From assembly GCA_039808365.1 (NCBI GenBank), contig JBDHSX010000001.1, forward strand, positions 62,001 through 126,000: DNA of 64,000 nt, in the 5' to 3' direction. A program made the position numbers and the translations under genes. Below the pieces are notes generated by a model. That model did no database searches, was not told the origin of the DNA, and saw nothing but the letters and a program-made list of their open reading frames with translations. This document shows positions 36,104 through 44,173 of the stretch, in pieces (the first letter of the stretch is position 1; each line of letters starts with the position of its first letter). This stretch comes from 62-47 sp039808365 (GTDB lineage Bacteria; Pseudomonadota; Alphaproteobacteria; Rhizobiales; Xanthobacteraceae).

Positions 36104-36865
36104 ATGGCGGCCAAACTCCAAAACAACATCGCCATCGTGACCGGCGCGGCGAAAGGCATCGGCCTTGCGATCGCCGAGCGTCTGGCGCGGGACGGCGCGA
36201 AGCTGGTTCTGGCCGATCTCGACGGCGCGGCGCTCAAGGATGCGGCGGGAAGGCTTGAGACAGATTGGGGCGTTGAGGTGGGCTATGTGGCCGGCGATCT
36301 GTCGGATCAGGCCGTCGCCAAGGAAACCGTCGATCTGGCGATGGACCGGTTCGGCCGCATCGATATCCTGGTCAACAACGCCGGCGGCGGCATCATCAAG
36401 CCGTTCGTCGAGCAGACGCCGGAGACGCTGAAAGCCACCATCGACCGCAATCTTTGGACGGTGTTGTGGTGTTCGTGGTACGTCGCCCCGATCATGCGGG
36501 CGCAATCCTATGGCCGGATCATCAATATCGGCGCGGATTCCGTTCGTAACGGCCTGTGGGATCATGCCGCCTATAACGCCGCGAAGGGCGGCGTCCACGG
36601 CCTGACCACCGGCATGGCGCGCGAGTTCGCCCGCGATGGCGTCACCGTCAACACCGTCGCGCCATGCGCGGTGAACACGCCGCAGATGGTGGCGATCACC
36701 AGGCAGGACCCGGCGCTGGCGGCCAAGTTTGTTAACGTGATTCCAATGGGACGCCCCGCGGAAATGGAAGAAGTGGCGTCGATGGTGAGCTATCTTGCCA
36801 GCGCTGAAGCCTCGTTCGTGACCGGACAGGTGATCAGCGTCAATGGCGGCAGCACCATGCTCTAG
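36104..36865 (+). CDS. SDR dehydrogenase, probable cis-dihydrodiol dehydrogenase
   Basis: 253-residue classical short-chain dehydrogenase: cofactor motif TGAAKGIG, NNAGG, and the catalytic Tyr/Lys of YNAAKGG. The usual catalytic serine region reads IINIGADSVRNGL. The end is typical (GQVISVNGGSTML). Sitting between the beta subunit and the ferredoxin of a dioxygenase, it most likely re-aromatises the dihydrodiol to a catechol with NAD+. That role is inferred from position. Confidence 0.86.
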   Translation: MAAKLQNNIAIVTGAAKGIGLAIAERLARDGAKLVLADLDGAALKDAAGRLETDWGVEVGYVAGDLSDQAVAKETVDLAMDRFGRIDILVNNAGGGIIKPFVEQTPETLKATIDRNLWTVLWCSWYVAPIMRAQSYGRIINIGADSVRNGLWDHAAYNAAKGGVHGLTTGMAREFARDGVTVNTVAPCAVNTPQMVAITRQDPALAAKFVNVIPMGRPAEMEEVASMVSYLASAEASFVTGQVISVNGGSTML

Positions 36866-36868
36866 GTG

Positions 36869-37189
36869 ATGACCATGGGACAGACACTCATTCTTTGCGG
36901 GGCCGATGAAGTCATCGAGGGAGAGATCCGCCAGGCGCCTTTGCCCGACGGGACTTTTGTCGCGCTTTACCGCGTCGACGGGAAAATCTATGCGACGGCC
37001 GACAAATGCACGCACGAGGACGTCTCCCTGTCCGCGGAGGGCCTGATTTGCGGCAAGATCGTCGAATGCACGTTTCATTTCGGAACGTTCGACGTGACGA
37101 CGGGCGAGGCGACCGGAATGCCGTGCGAGATTCCACTCAAGACCTATCCCGTGACCATCGTCGACGGGCAGGTCCAGATCGAGATTTGA
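36869..37189 (+). CDS. Rieske-type ferredoxin of the dioxygenase
   Basis: 106-residue Rieske ferredoxin, which carries electrons from the reductase to the dioxygenase. The cluster motifs are CTHEDVSLS and CTFHFGTFD. GKIYATADKC and the end KTYPVTIVDGQVQIEI are typical. The ATG at 36869 lies three bases after the preceding stop; an ATG at 36875 is better spaced from AGGTG. With the reductase and both subunits this completes a three-protein, four-gene dioxygenase. Confidence 0.88.
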   Translation: MTMGQTLILCGADEVIEGEIRQAPLPDGTFVALYRVDGKIYATADKCTHEDVSLSAEGLICGKIVECTFHFGTFDVTTGEATGMPCEIPLKTYPVTIVDGQVQIEI

Positions 37190-37190
37190 A

Positions 37191-37874
37191 ATGACCCAAC
37201 GGACAGGCAGAGCAACGACAGCCTCGGCTCCGCGACGGACATCATCGGGGGCGACGCGACGTCGAACCCAGGCGGAACGCAGCGAGGAAACCCGCGCCCG
37301 CATTCTGAAGGCGGCGTCCCATCTGATCCGCAAGCGCGGCTATGCCCGATTTCGTACCGCCGAGGTCTCGGCGGAGGCGGGCCTGTCGCGCGGCGCGCAG
37401 TTGCATCACTTCCCCACCAAGGACGCCCTGGTGGTGGCCACGCTGGAATTCGTTTTCAAGCAGGCGCAGGACCTCAGCCGCCGCCGCGCCTCGACGGTCA
37501 ATCGGCCGCGCGATCTGATCGAGGCCGTCATCGCCGACGCCCGCGAATTCTTCTTCAGCGAGCACTTCATGGTCGCGATCGACATCGTCTTGTCGACGTC
37601 GACGGATCAGGCGGTCCGCAAGCAAATTCTGGAAATTTCGCGGAAGGCGCGGCGTCCGGTCGAGACCGCGTGGACCGAGGCGCTGGTGGCCAGCGGTGTT
37701 CCGGCGGCGCTGTCGGCCGATCTCGTCGCGCTGACGCTCGGCCTCGTTCGCGGCATGGCGCTGCGCACGCTGTGGGACAATGATCCCAAATGGTTCGACG
37801 AGTTGTTCCGTTTGTGGAAGCGGATGATCAAGGTGTTCCTTGAAGCGCATCAACAAGCCGCGCGCGGCAAATGA
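37191..37874 (+). CDS. TetR-family regulator of the aromatic island
   Basis: 227-residue regulator. After a basic, Ser/Thr-rich N-terminal tail (about 1-30), the TetR helix-turn-helix is at about 35-80 (ARILKAASHLIRKRGYARFR, then EVSAEAGLSRGAQLHHFPTK). The rest is the helical ligand-binding domain. The ATG starts one base after the ferredoxin stop, so it is expressed with the operon and probably regulates it in response to an aromatic ligand. Confidence 0.88.
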   Translation: MTQRTGRATTASAPRRTSSGATRRRTQAERSEETRARILKAASHLIRKRGYARFRTAEVSAEAGLSRGAQLHHFPTKDALVVATLEFVFKQAQDLSRRRASTVNRPRDLIEAVIADAREFFFSEHFMVAIDIVLSTSTDQAVRKQILEISRKARRPVETAWTEALVASGVPAALSADLVALTLGLVRGMALRTLWDNDPKWFDELFRLWKRMIKVFLEAHQQAARGK

Positions 37875-37890
37875 TCCGGAGCCGGGCCGC

Positions 37891-38769
37891 ATGACATGTG
37901 CCGTCGCGCCGCTGGTGGCTTCAATCAGCTACGTCCGTGTCGCGGTCCACGATCTCGATGCGGCCGCGCGGTTCGCGTCCGAGGCCTTCGGGTTGCAGCG
38001 GGTCGCGGAGCATGACGGCGAGATCGCGTTTCGCTCCGACGATCGCTTTCGCACCCTCAGCTTGATCGCGGCAAGCGCGGGGGCCAGTTCCATCGGAGTG
38101 GAAATTCAGGACGAGGCGACGCTTGAACGCCTCGCCCTGGAGTTGGACGCGGCGGGATTTCCGGTCCGCGCCGCAAGCTCCGAGGAATGCGTCGGCCGGT
38201 ACGTGGAAGCGGCGGCGATCGCTCAGGATGGCTCGGGCAACACCATCGATCTGGTGGTGCGCCCACATCACAGCGGGCGGCGCTATTTTCCGTCGCGGGA
38301 TGCCGGCATCGTGCGGTTTCATGGCGCGGCGCTGCGGACCACCGATCATCGGCGTGATCTCGCTTTCTGGACAATGCTGGGCGCGCGGGTGAGCGATTGG
38401 GTCGGCGATATCGCCTATCTTCAGATCGACGAATGGCATCATCGCATCGCGCTCTATCCCGCCAAGCGCAACGGCTTGCTTTACGCCGCCTTCGAGGTCG
38501 AGGCGCTCGATCAGATCATGCAGAACAGCTATTTCATGCAGGAACGGCAGATCAAGATTCTCCAGGGGCCGGGACGGCAATCCGCCTCGCAACAGATATT
38601 TCTGCACGTTCAGGGACCCGACGGGATCATCTTCTCCTATGTCAACGGCATGGCGGCGCTGGGCGGCAAGCCGCGGCTGGCGCGACAGTTCCCGCGCACC
38701 ACCGAGTCGCTTTGCAATTGGGGCAGCGTCAGCAACGACGTTCCCGAGTTGAGCGCCGAATCCGCATAG
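37891..38769 (+). CDS. VOC-family extradiol dioxygenase paralogue lacking metal ligands
   Basis: 292-residue two-domain VOC protein, homologous throughout to the next gene. In type I extradiol dioxygenases His-His-Glu bind iron. Aligned with the neighbour, the first His becomes Gly (RFHGAAL against GFSHIGL, with a His one place earlier). The second is kept (EWHHRIAL). The Glu becomes Ser (GIIFSYVNG against DMIFEYSVG). It is therefore probably not a normal ring-cleaving enzyme, and may be a partner subunit, ligand-binding protein or altered enzyme. The ATG at 37891 is used because the conserved fold starts soon after it. Confidence 0.8.
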   Translation: MTCAVAPLVASISYVRVAVHDLDAAARFASEAFGLQRVAEHDGEIAFRSDDRFRTLSLIAASAGASSIGVEIQDEATLERLALELDAAGFPVRAASSEECVGRYVEAAAIAQDGSGNTIDLVVRPHHSGRRYFPSRDAGIVRFHGAALRTTDHRRDLAFWTMLGARVSDWVGDIAYLQIDEWHHRIALYPAKRNGLLYAAFEVEALDQIMQNSYFMQERQIKILQGPGRQSASQQIFLHVQGPDGIIFSYVNGMAALGGKPRLARQFPRTTESLCNWGSVSNDVPELSAESA

Positions 38770-38808
38770 GACACCGAATCAACCTTCATTCACAGCAAGG
38801 AGCGCGGC

Positions 38809-39675
38809 ATGATTCAACTGAAAGACGTGAGCTATGTCCGCCTTGGCTCGCCCGATCTTGAATCGGCGGAGACGTTCGCGACGAGTTGCCTGGGACTCGA
38901 GATCGCGGAACGCGGGAAAAAGACGCTATATCTGCGTTCCGACGATCGCGCTCATACGCTGTGCTACTCCGAGGGCGACCCGAGCCAGCAGACCGTCGGT
39001 TTCGAGATCGAGGACGAGGACGACCTTCAGAAGGCGGCCGCGACGCTGGAGGCGCTCGACCATCCGGTCCATGTCGGGTCGGCGGACGAAGCCGAGCAGC
39101 GCAAGGTCAAGGCTTTCATCGGATTTCGCGACCCGACCGGCAATCATATCGAACTCGTGGTGAGGCCCGAGCGGCGCGGCCGGCGTTATTTCGCGACGCG
39201 CGACGCCGGGATCACCGGCTTCAGCCATATCGGGCTGAACTCGACCGATCCGGTGCGCGACGAGCGGTTCTGGACCCAGGTCTGCAACGCCCGCGTCAGC
39301 GACCGGATCGGCGACATTCCCCTGATGCGCGTCAATGCGATCCATCACACCATCGCGCTGGTTCGCGCGCCGGCCGCTGGCATCCAGCACATCAATCATC
39401 AGGTTGAGAGCAACGACGACGTGCTGCGCTCCTATTACTTCCTCAACGAGAAGCGCGTGCCGATTGTGTTCGGTCCCGGCCGGCATCCCACCTCCGGAGC
39501 CCGGTTCCTCTACTTCAAGGGACCGGACGATATGATCTTCGAGTATTCGGTCGGCGTCGACGAGATCGAGGATGAGGCGACGCATCGGCCGCGACAATTC
39601 GGTTTCGAGCCTTCCAGCTTCTGCATGTGGGGCGCGCGACCAGCCGGCATGACGTTGCCGGACGGCAATTCGTGA
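38809..39675 (+). CDS. extradiol ring-cleavage dioxygenase (type I, VOC family)
   Basis: 288-residue two-domain extradiol dioxygenase of the BphC/catechol 2,3-dioxygenase type. The iron ligands are visible: His in GFSHIGLNS, His in AIHHTIALV and Glu in MIFEYSVG. The pattern GNHIELVVRPERRGRRYFATR is shared with its neighbour. It should cleave the catechol made by the dioxygenase and the SDR. AAGGAG precedes the ATG. It lies 39 bases after the ligand-less paralogue. Confidence 0.88.
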   Translation: MIQLKDVSYVRLGSPDLESAETFATSCLGLEIAERGKKTLYLRSDDRAHTLCYSEGDPSQQTVGFEIEDEDDLQKAAATLEALDHPVHVGSADEAEQRKVKAFIGFRDPTGNHIELVVRPERRGRRYFATRDAGITGFSHIGLNSTDPVRDERFWTQVCNARVSDRIGDIPLMRVNAIHHTIALVRAPAAGIQHINHQVESNDDVLRSYYFLNEKRVPIVFGPGRHPTSGARFLYFKGPDDMIFEYSVGVDEIEDEATHRPRQFGFEPSSFCMWGARPAGMTLPDGNS

Positions 39676-39719
39676 ATTCGCCGCGATCCGCGGCCTGTAA
39701 ATCAGAGCAAGGTTGAGAG

Positions 39720-40499
39720 ATGGATTTCGGACTGAAGGGCCGCAAGGCCATTGTTTGCGCGGCCAGCATGGGGTTGGGCAAGGCGTCGGCCATGGCGCTT
39801 GGCCAGGAAGGCGTCGAGTTGGTCATCGTCGCGCGACGGCGCGAGGTTCTTGCGGAGGCGGCCGATGACATCGCGGCGCGGACCGGCGCGCGCCCGATCA
39901 CGGTCGTGGCGGACGTGACGACGCCGGAAGGGCGCGCGGCCATTCTCGCGGCCTGTCCCGATCCGGATATCCTGATCAACAACGCCGGCGGCCCGCCCGC
40001 CGGCGATTTCCGAAATTTCGGGCGCGATGACTGGATCAAGGCGCTGGACGCCAACATGATCGCGCCGATCGAACTGATCAAGGCCACGGTCGACGGCATG
40101 ATGGCGCGCGGCTTCGGGCGCATCGTCAACGTCACTTCCCACGCCGTCAAGGCGCCGGTCGCGATGCTGGCGCTGTCCAACGGCGCCCGCACCGGATTGA
40201 CCGGTTTTGTCGCGGGATTGGCGCGCACCACGGCGGCGCGCAACGTCACCATCAACAACATCCTGCCGGGCACATTCGACACCGACCGGCTGAAGTCCAA
40301 TCTGGCGGCGCTGGCGAAGACGACCGCGCGGGACGTCGCGGCGGTCACCGACGAAATTCGCGACGCGAATCCGACCAGGCGTTTCGGTCACCCGGATGAA
40401 TTCGGCGCGGTCTGTGCGTTTCTATGCTCGGTCCAGGCCGGCTACGTCACCGGCCAGAACATTCTGGTCGATGGCGGCGCATATCCCGGAACGTTCTGA
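39720..40499 (+). CDS. atypical SDR without the Tyr-Lys pair
   Basis: 259-residue SDR-fold protein. The fold is clear (ILINNAGGPPAGDF, GRIVNVTSHAVKAP, and the end VTGQNILVDGGAYPG). The nucleotide motif is altered to CAASMGLG, and the catalytic YxxxK is replaced by SNGAR (LALSNGARTGLTGF). A recognised SDR subgroup has this feature and its chemistry is not well defined. It follows the extradiol dioxygenase gene by 44 bases and probably acts on a later intermediate. Confidence 0.82.
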   Translation: MDFGLKGRKAIVCAASMGLGKASAMALGQEGVELVIVARRREVLAEAADDIAARTGARPITVVADVTTPEGRAAILAACPDPDILINNAGGPPAGDFRNFGRDDWIKALDANMIAPIELIKATVDGMMARGFGRIVNVTSHAVKAPVAMLALSNGARTGLTGFVAGLARTTAARNVTINNILPGTFDTDRLKSNLAALAKTTARDVAAVTDEIRDANPTRRFGHPDEFGAVCAFLCSVQAGYVTGQNILVDGGAYPGTF

Positions 40500-40725
40500 T
40501 CCTCCGAGTCTCACCCGGACTGGTGCATGCAGGATCAGACAACCTCATGCGCTCCTGATGTGGACGATCACCTTGTGTCATTCGCCGCTGCTGCCGAACA
40601 TGCAGCCGGAAGAAACGACGCTGACGATGATTCAACGAATAGCAACCGCTATGGCCGATCTGGATGCGCTATAGTCTTCCGGAACAAGGGCTATCACGCG
40701 GGTCGTTGAGATCGGAAAGGTTGCC

Positions 40726-41496
40726 ATGCAGGAAGTCATGTCCCTGGAGGGGAAAACGATTGTTGTCACCGGCGCGGCCCAGGGCATCGGGCAGGCCGTG
40801 GCGAACCTGGCGATTGCTTTGGGAGGACGGGTGATCGCGATCGACCTCAACGGAGACAAGCTGCATGCATTCGCGGCGACGACGAACGGCCGGGTGGTGC
40901 CTTTTGTCGGCAACGTGGCGGATCCGGATTTCGCGGAGGCCACCGTCCGCCACGTCACGACCAGCATCGGCGTCATCGACGGCCTCGTCAATAATGCCGG
41001 CATCACGCGACCGGCGATGATTGAAAAGATGACCTTGCAGCAATGGAGCGAGGTCATCTCGGTGCATCTGACCGGTGCGTTTCTATGGACCCAGGCTGTC
41101 GGCCGCGTCATGCTCGCTCAGGGGAAGGCGGGGCGCGCGAGTCCGGGCTCGATCGTCAACGTTTCGTCCGATGCCGGACGGGCCGGCTCCATCGGTCAGA
41201 TCAACTATGCCGCGGCCAAAAGCGGTTTGCTGGGGATGACGATGTCAACCGCGAAGGAATGGTCGAAGTTCGGCGTTCGGGCCAACTCGGTCTGCTTCGG
41301 CGTTGTCGAAACCCCGATGACCGAAACCATCCGGGGCGACAAGTTTCGCGATGGCGTGCTGGCGCGGATCCCGATGGGGCGGTGGGCCACACCGGACGAA
41401 GTGGCCAAGCCGGTCTGTTTCCTGCTGTCCGATGCCGCCTCTTACATCACGGGCCAACACATCGCCGTCGACGGCGGGTATCATATATCAGTCTGA
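40726..41496 (+). CDS. classical SDR oxidoreductase
   Basis: 256-residue short-chain dehydrogenase with TGAAQGIG, NNAG, serine in VNVSSDAG, catalytic YAAAK and the end GQHIAVDGGYHISV. The ATG at 40726 follows GAAAGG at good spacing. It stands 226 bases after the previous gene, so it may have its own promoter. It is the last gene of the plus-strand aromatic group and converges on a molybdoenzyme gene. The substrate is unknown. Confidence 0.86.
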   Translation: MQEVMSLEGKTIVVTGAAQGIGQAVANLAIALGGRVIAIDLNGDKLHAFAATTNGRVVPFVGNVADPDFAEATVRHVTTSIGVIDGLVNNAGITRPAMIEKMTLQQWSEVISVHLTGAFLWTQAVGRVMLAQGKAGRASPGSIVNVSSDAGRAGSIGQINYAAAKSGLLGMTMSTAKEWSKFGVRANSVCFGVVETPMTETIRGDKFRDGVLARIPMGRWATPDEVAKPVCFLLSDAASYITGQHIAVDGGYHISV

Positions 41497-41567
41497 CGGC
41501 TGAGGGTCCCTTCGTCGGCCCCGCTCAAGCATTCGCGCTCCGAATGATGCCATCGCGGCGGCATTCA

Positions 41568-41582
41568 CACGGCTCGGCCGTG
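41568..41582. terminator. small hairpin between convergent genes
   Basis: Arms CACGGC and GCCGTG with a 3-base loop, followed on the plus strand by CCTTGTCTTT. It lies in the 145-base gap between the ends of the SDR gene and the molybdoenzyme gene. This is a weak but well placed terminator candidate. Confidence 0.3.
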
Positions 41583-41641
41583 CCTTGTCTTTGAGCCCCG
41601 GAATGCGCCCGCTCCCTGCCGGTTTCCAAAACAATCCGGAC

Positions 41642-43954
41642 TTACAAGGACTGTGGCGGGTCATACGCCTTGATTGGCGGCAGGTTGCCGTTGAAGCGCT
41701 CGACCTGCACCGTTGTCAACTGCCCCGTGCAGCCTTGCGCGAGCGCCGATGTGCCGACATCGCGCGTCAGCACGTTCGGATTGCCGTGTACGCAGAGCGG
41801 GAGGTCGTCTTCAGGATCGTCCGGATCATACCAGGCGCCGGTCGGCAATTGGACAACGCCGGGCCGAATTCCGTCAGTCAGCCGCACGGCTGCGAGACAC
41901 GCGCCACGCGAATTGAAAAGACGGATGATGTCGCCGTCCGATATGCCGCGCGCCTTGGCGTCGCTCGGATGCATGTGCGCGATCTCGCGGCCGCGATGCT
42001 TTTCTTCGGCGCTGTGCCCGCCAAAATCCAACTGGCTGTGCAGCCGGGTGGATGGCTGATTGGCGATGAGCCGCAAAGGGGTCGTCGCGTTCGGCGCGTC
42101 GCTGGGGTTCAGCCATGCGGGATGACCGGGGCAGTCCACTTCCTTGTAGCTGTCGATCGTTTCGGAGAAGATCTCGATCCTGCCGCTCGGCGTGGAAAGC
42201 GGCGCCGCGTCCGGATCGTTTCGGAATGCGCGCAGCAGGCCGCCATCATCGGGCTCTTGCGGCAGATCGAAGCCATTGCCTTGCCAAAACTCGTCAAAAC
42301 TCGGCGCGGACAGCCCCTGTTGAATTAATCCAAGGCGTGTCGGTTCATAGAGGTGCTCAAGCCACTGCCGCACATTTCGCCCTTCGGTGAAGGCCTCGTT
42401 GGCATCAAGCCGCTTGGCGAGGTCGGCGAAGATAGCGTAATCGTCGCGCGCTTCCCCGAACGGCGCGGCGACCGGATGCATGGGAACGAGCAGCGGATCG
42501 TTGGCGCAGGCGCCGATGTCCATGCGCTCAAGGGTCATGGTCGCGGGCAAAACGATGTCGGCGTGGCGTGCCGTCGCGGTCCAGGCCAGTTCGTGAACAA
42601 CAAGCGTGTCAAGCCGCGCAAAGGCGCGGCGCAGCCTGTTGAGGTCCTGGTGATGGTGGAACGGATTGCCGCCGGCCCAATAGACCAGCTTGATGTGCGG
42701 ATAGGTTCGCGTTTCGCCGTTATATCTGTACCGGCCGCCCGGATTCAGCAGCATGTCCGCGATGCGCGCAACCGGAATGAAATCGCGGATGCCGTTGTCT
42801 CCCTGCGGCAGCGTCGGGATCGGCACGGCATTCTGCCGGCGGCCGTAATAGGCGATCGCGCCGAGCGAATAGGCGTAGCCGCCGCCGGGAAGCCCGATCT
42901 GGCCGAGCGCGGCCGCCAGCACCGCCCCCATCCAGATCGGCTGTTCGCCATGTTCGGCGCGTTGCAGCGAGTGCGAAACCACGATAAGCGCGCGCCGGCC
43001 ATGCAGGCGATGCGCCAATGCGCGGATGACGCCGGCTGAAACGCCCGTGATCGACATCGCCCAATCGGCGTTTTTGGGCTGACCGTCGGTCCGGCCGAGC
43101 AAATATTGCTCGAAGCGCGCCCAACCGACCGTGTAGCGGTCGAGAAAGGCGCGGTCATGCAAGCCTTCCGCGACCAGCGTGTGGACAAGCGCCAGCATCA
43201 GCGCCGTGTCGGTCCCCGGAATGCAACTGATCCATTCGGCGCGCGCTTCGTCGGGGAGGTCGACGCGCAGCGGGCTCACCAGCACAAATTCGCAGCCCCG
43301 TTGCGCGGCGCGCGCCATGGCGCCGCGCTCGACATGTCGGCTGACGCCGCCTCCCGCGACCCGGCTGTTTTTCAACGCCATGCCGCCGAATGCGACGACA
43401 ATTTCCGTGTCCTGCTCGATCTGCTCCCAGGTGACGTTGCGCTTGGTGAGATCCGTATAATCGCCGAGGACATGCGGGACGACCACAGCCGCGGCGCCTT
43501 CGCTGTAGGTGTTGACCGACCTCACATAGCCGCCGAGCGCCGTATTGAGAAAGCGATGGATCTGGCTCTGCGCATGATGGAAACGCCCGGCGCTGGACCA
43601 GCCGTAGGATCCGCCGAAAACGCCGGCGGGCCCAAAGCTGTCACGCACGCGCGCCAATTCGCCGCCCAACACGTCGATCGCTTCGTTCCATGACAGTTCT
43701 ACGAAATCATCGCGACCACGGCGTTCATCCGGCCCCGGTCCGTGGTCGAGCCAGCCGCGCCGAACCATCGGACGCGCGATCCGCGCGTGGTGCCGCAGCG
43801 CATCGGGAAAGTTTTCGATGAGACGGTTCGGATCGGGATCGCCGGGATGGGGGCGCACTTCAAGGCGGCCGTCCTTCATGCGGGCGGCGAATACGCCCCA
43901 ATGCGATGAGTGCGGACGGAATGGAATTTCTGGGCTGGCGCCTGATTCGGACAT
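41642..43954 (-). CDS. molybdopterin oxidoreductase, BisC/TorA type
   Basis: 770-residue bis-MGD molybdoenzyme of the DMSO/TMAO/biotin-sulfoxide reductase family. The molybdenum-binding serine lies in the VFGGSYGWSSAGRFHHAQSQ segment. Other family stretches are YWAGGNPFHHHQDLNRLRRA, ADIVLPATMTLERMDIGA and RLIANQPSTRLHSQLDFGGH. No iron-sulfur Cys motif is present and no Tat leader is visible, so it looks cytoplasmic, like BisC, which reduces biotin or methionine sulfoxides. The ATG at 43954 is preferred; a GTG at 43975 has a reasonable AGGGG site. It is probably monocistronic. Confidence 0.85.
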   Translation of the reverse strand: MSESGASPEIPFRPHSSHWGVFAARMKDGRLEVRPHPGDPDPNRLIENFPDALRHHARIARPMVRRGWLDHGPGPDERRGRDDFVELSWNEAIDVLGGELARVRDSFGPAGVFGGSYGWSSAGRFHHAQSQIHRFLNTALGGYVRSVNTYSEGAAAVVVPHVLGDYTDLTKRNVTWEQIEQDTEIVVAFGGMALKNSRVAGGGVSRHVERGAMARAAQRGCEFVLVSPLRVDLPDEARAEWISCIPGTDTALMLALVHTLVAEGLHDRAFLDRYTVGWARFEQYLLGRTDGQPKNADWAMSITGVSAGVIRALAHRLHGRRALIVVSHSLQRAEHGEQPIWMGAVLAAALGQIGLPGGGYAYSLGAIAYYGRRQNAVPIPTLPQGDNGIRDFIPVARIADMLLNPGGRYRYNGETRTYPHIKLVYWAGGNPFHHHQDLNRLRRAFARLDTLVVHELAWTATARHADIVLPATMTLERMDIGACANDPLLVPMHPVAAPFGEARDDYAIFADLAKRLDANEAFTEGRNVRQWLEHLYEPTRLGLIQQGLSAPSFDEFWQGNGFDLPQEPDDGGLLRAFRNDPDAAPLSTPSGRIEIFSETIDSYKEVDCPGHPAWLNPSDAPNATTPLRLIANQPSTRLHSQLDFGGHSAEEKHRGREIAHMHPSDAKARGISDGDIIRLFNSRGACLAAVRLTDGIRPGVVQLPTGAWYDPDDPEDDLPLCVHGNPNVLTRDVGTSALAQGCTGQLTTVQVERFNGNLPPIKAYDPPQSL

Positions 43955-44173
43955 GCTCGGTTCTTTCTCTGCCACGCGACCCCTGTCGCGCGTGCGTGCA
44001 AACTCAAGTGGGTTCGAGCCGCCCGCTCCTCCTCTGGAGAAAGTCGGAGTCCCTCTGCCACCTCGGGGCCGCTTTAAACGATCCCAGCCATGAGACTTTC
44101 TGTAAAGAGACCGTTCGTTGTCGACATGTCGTCGATGCGGCTGATCGCGGCGGCCATGCCGCTCGCCGTCGGT

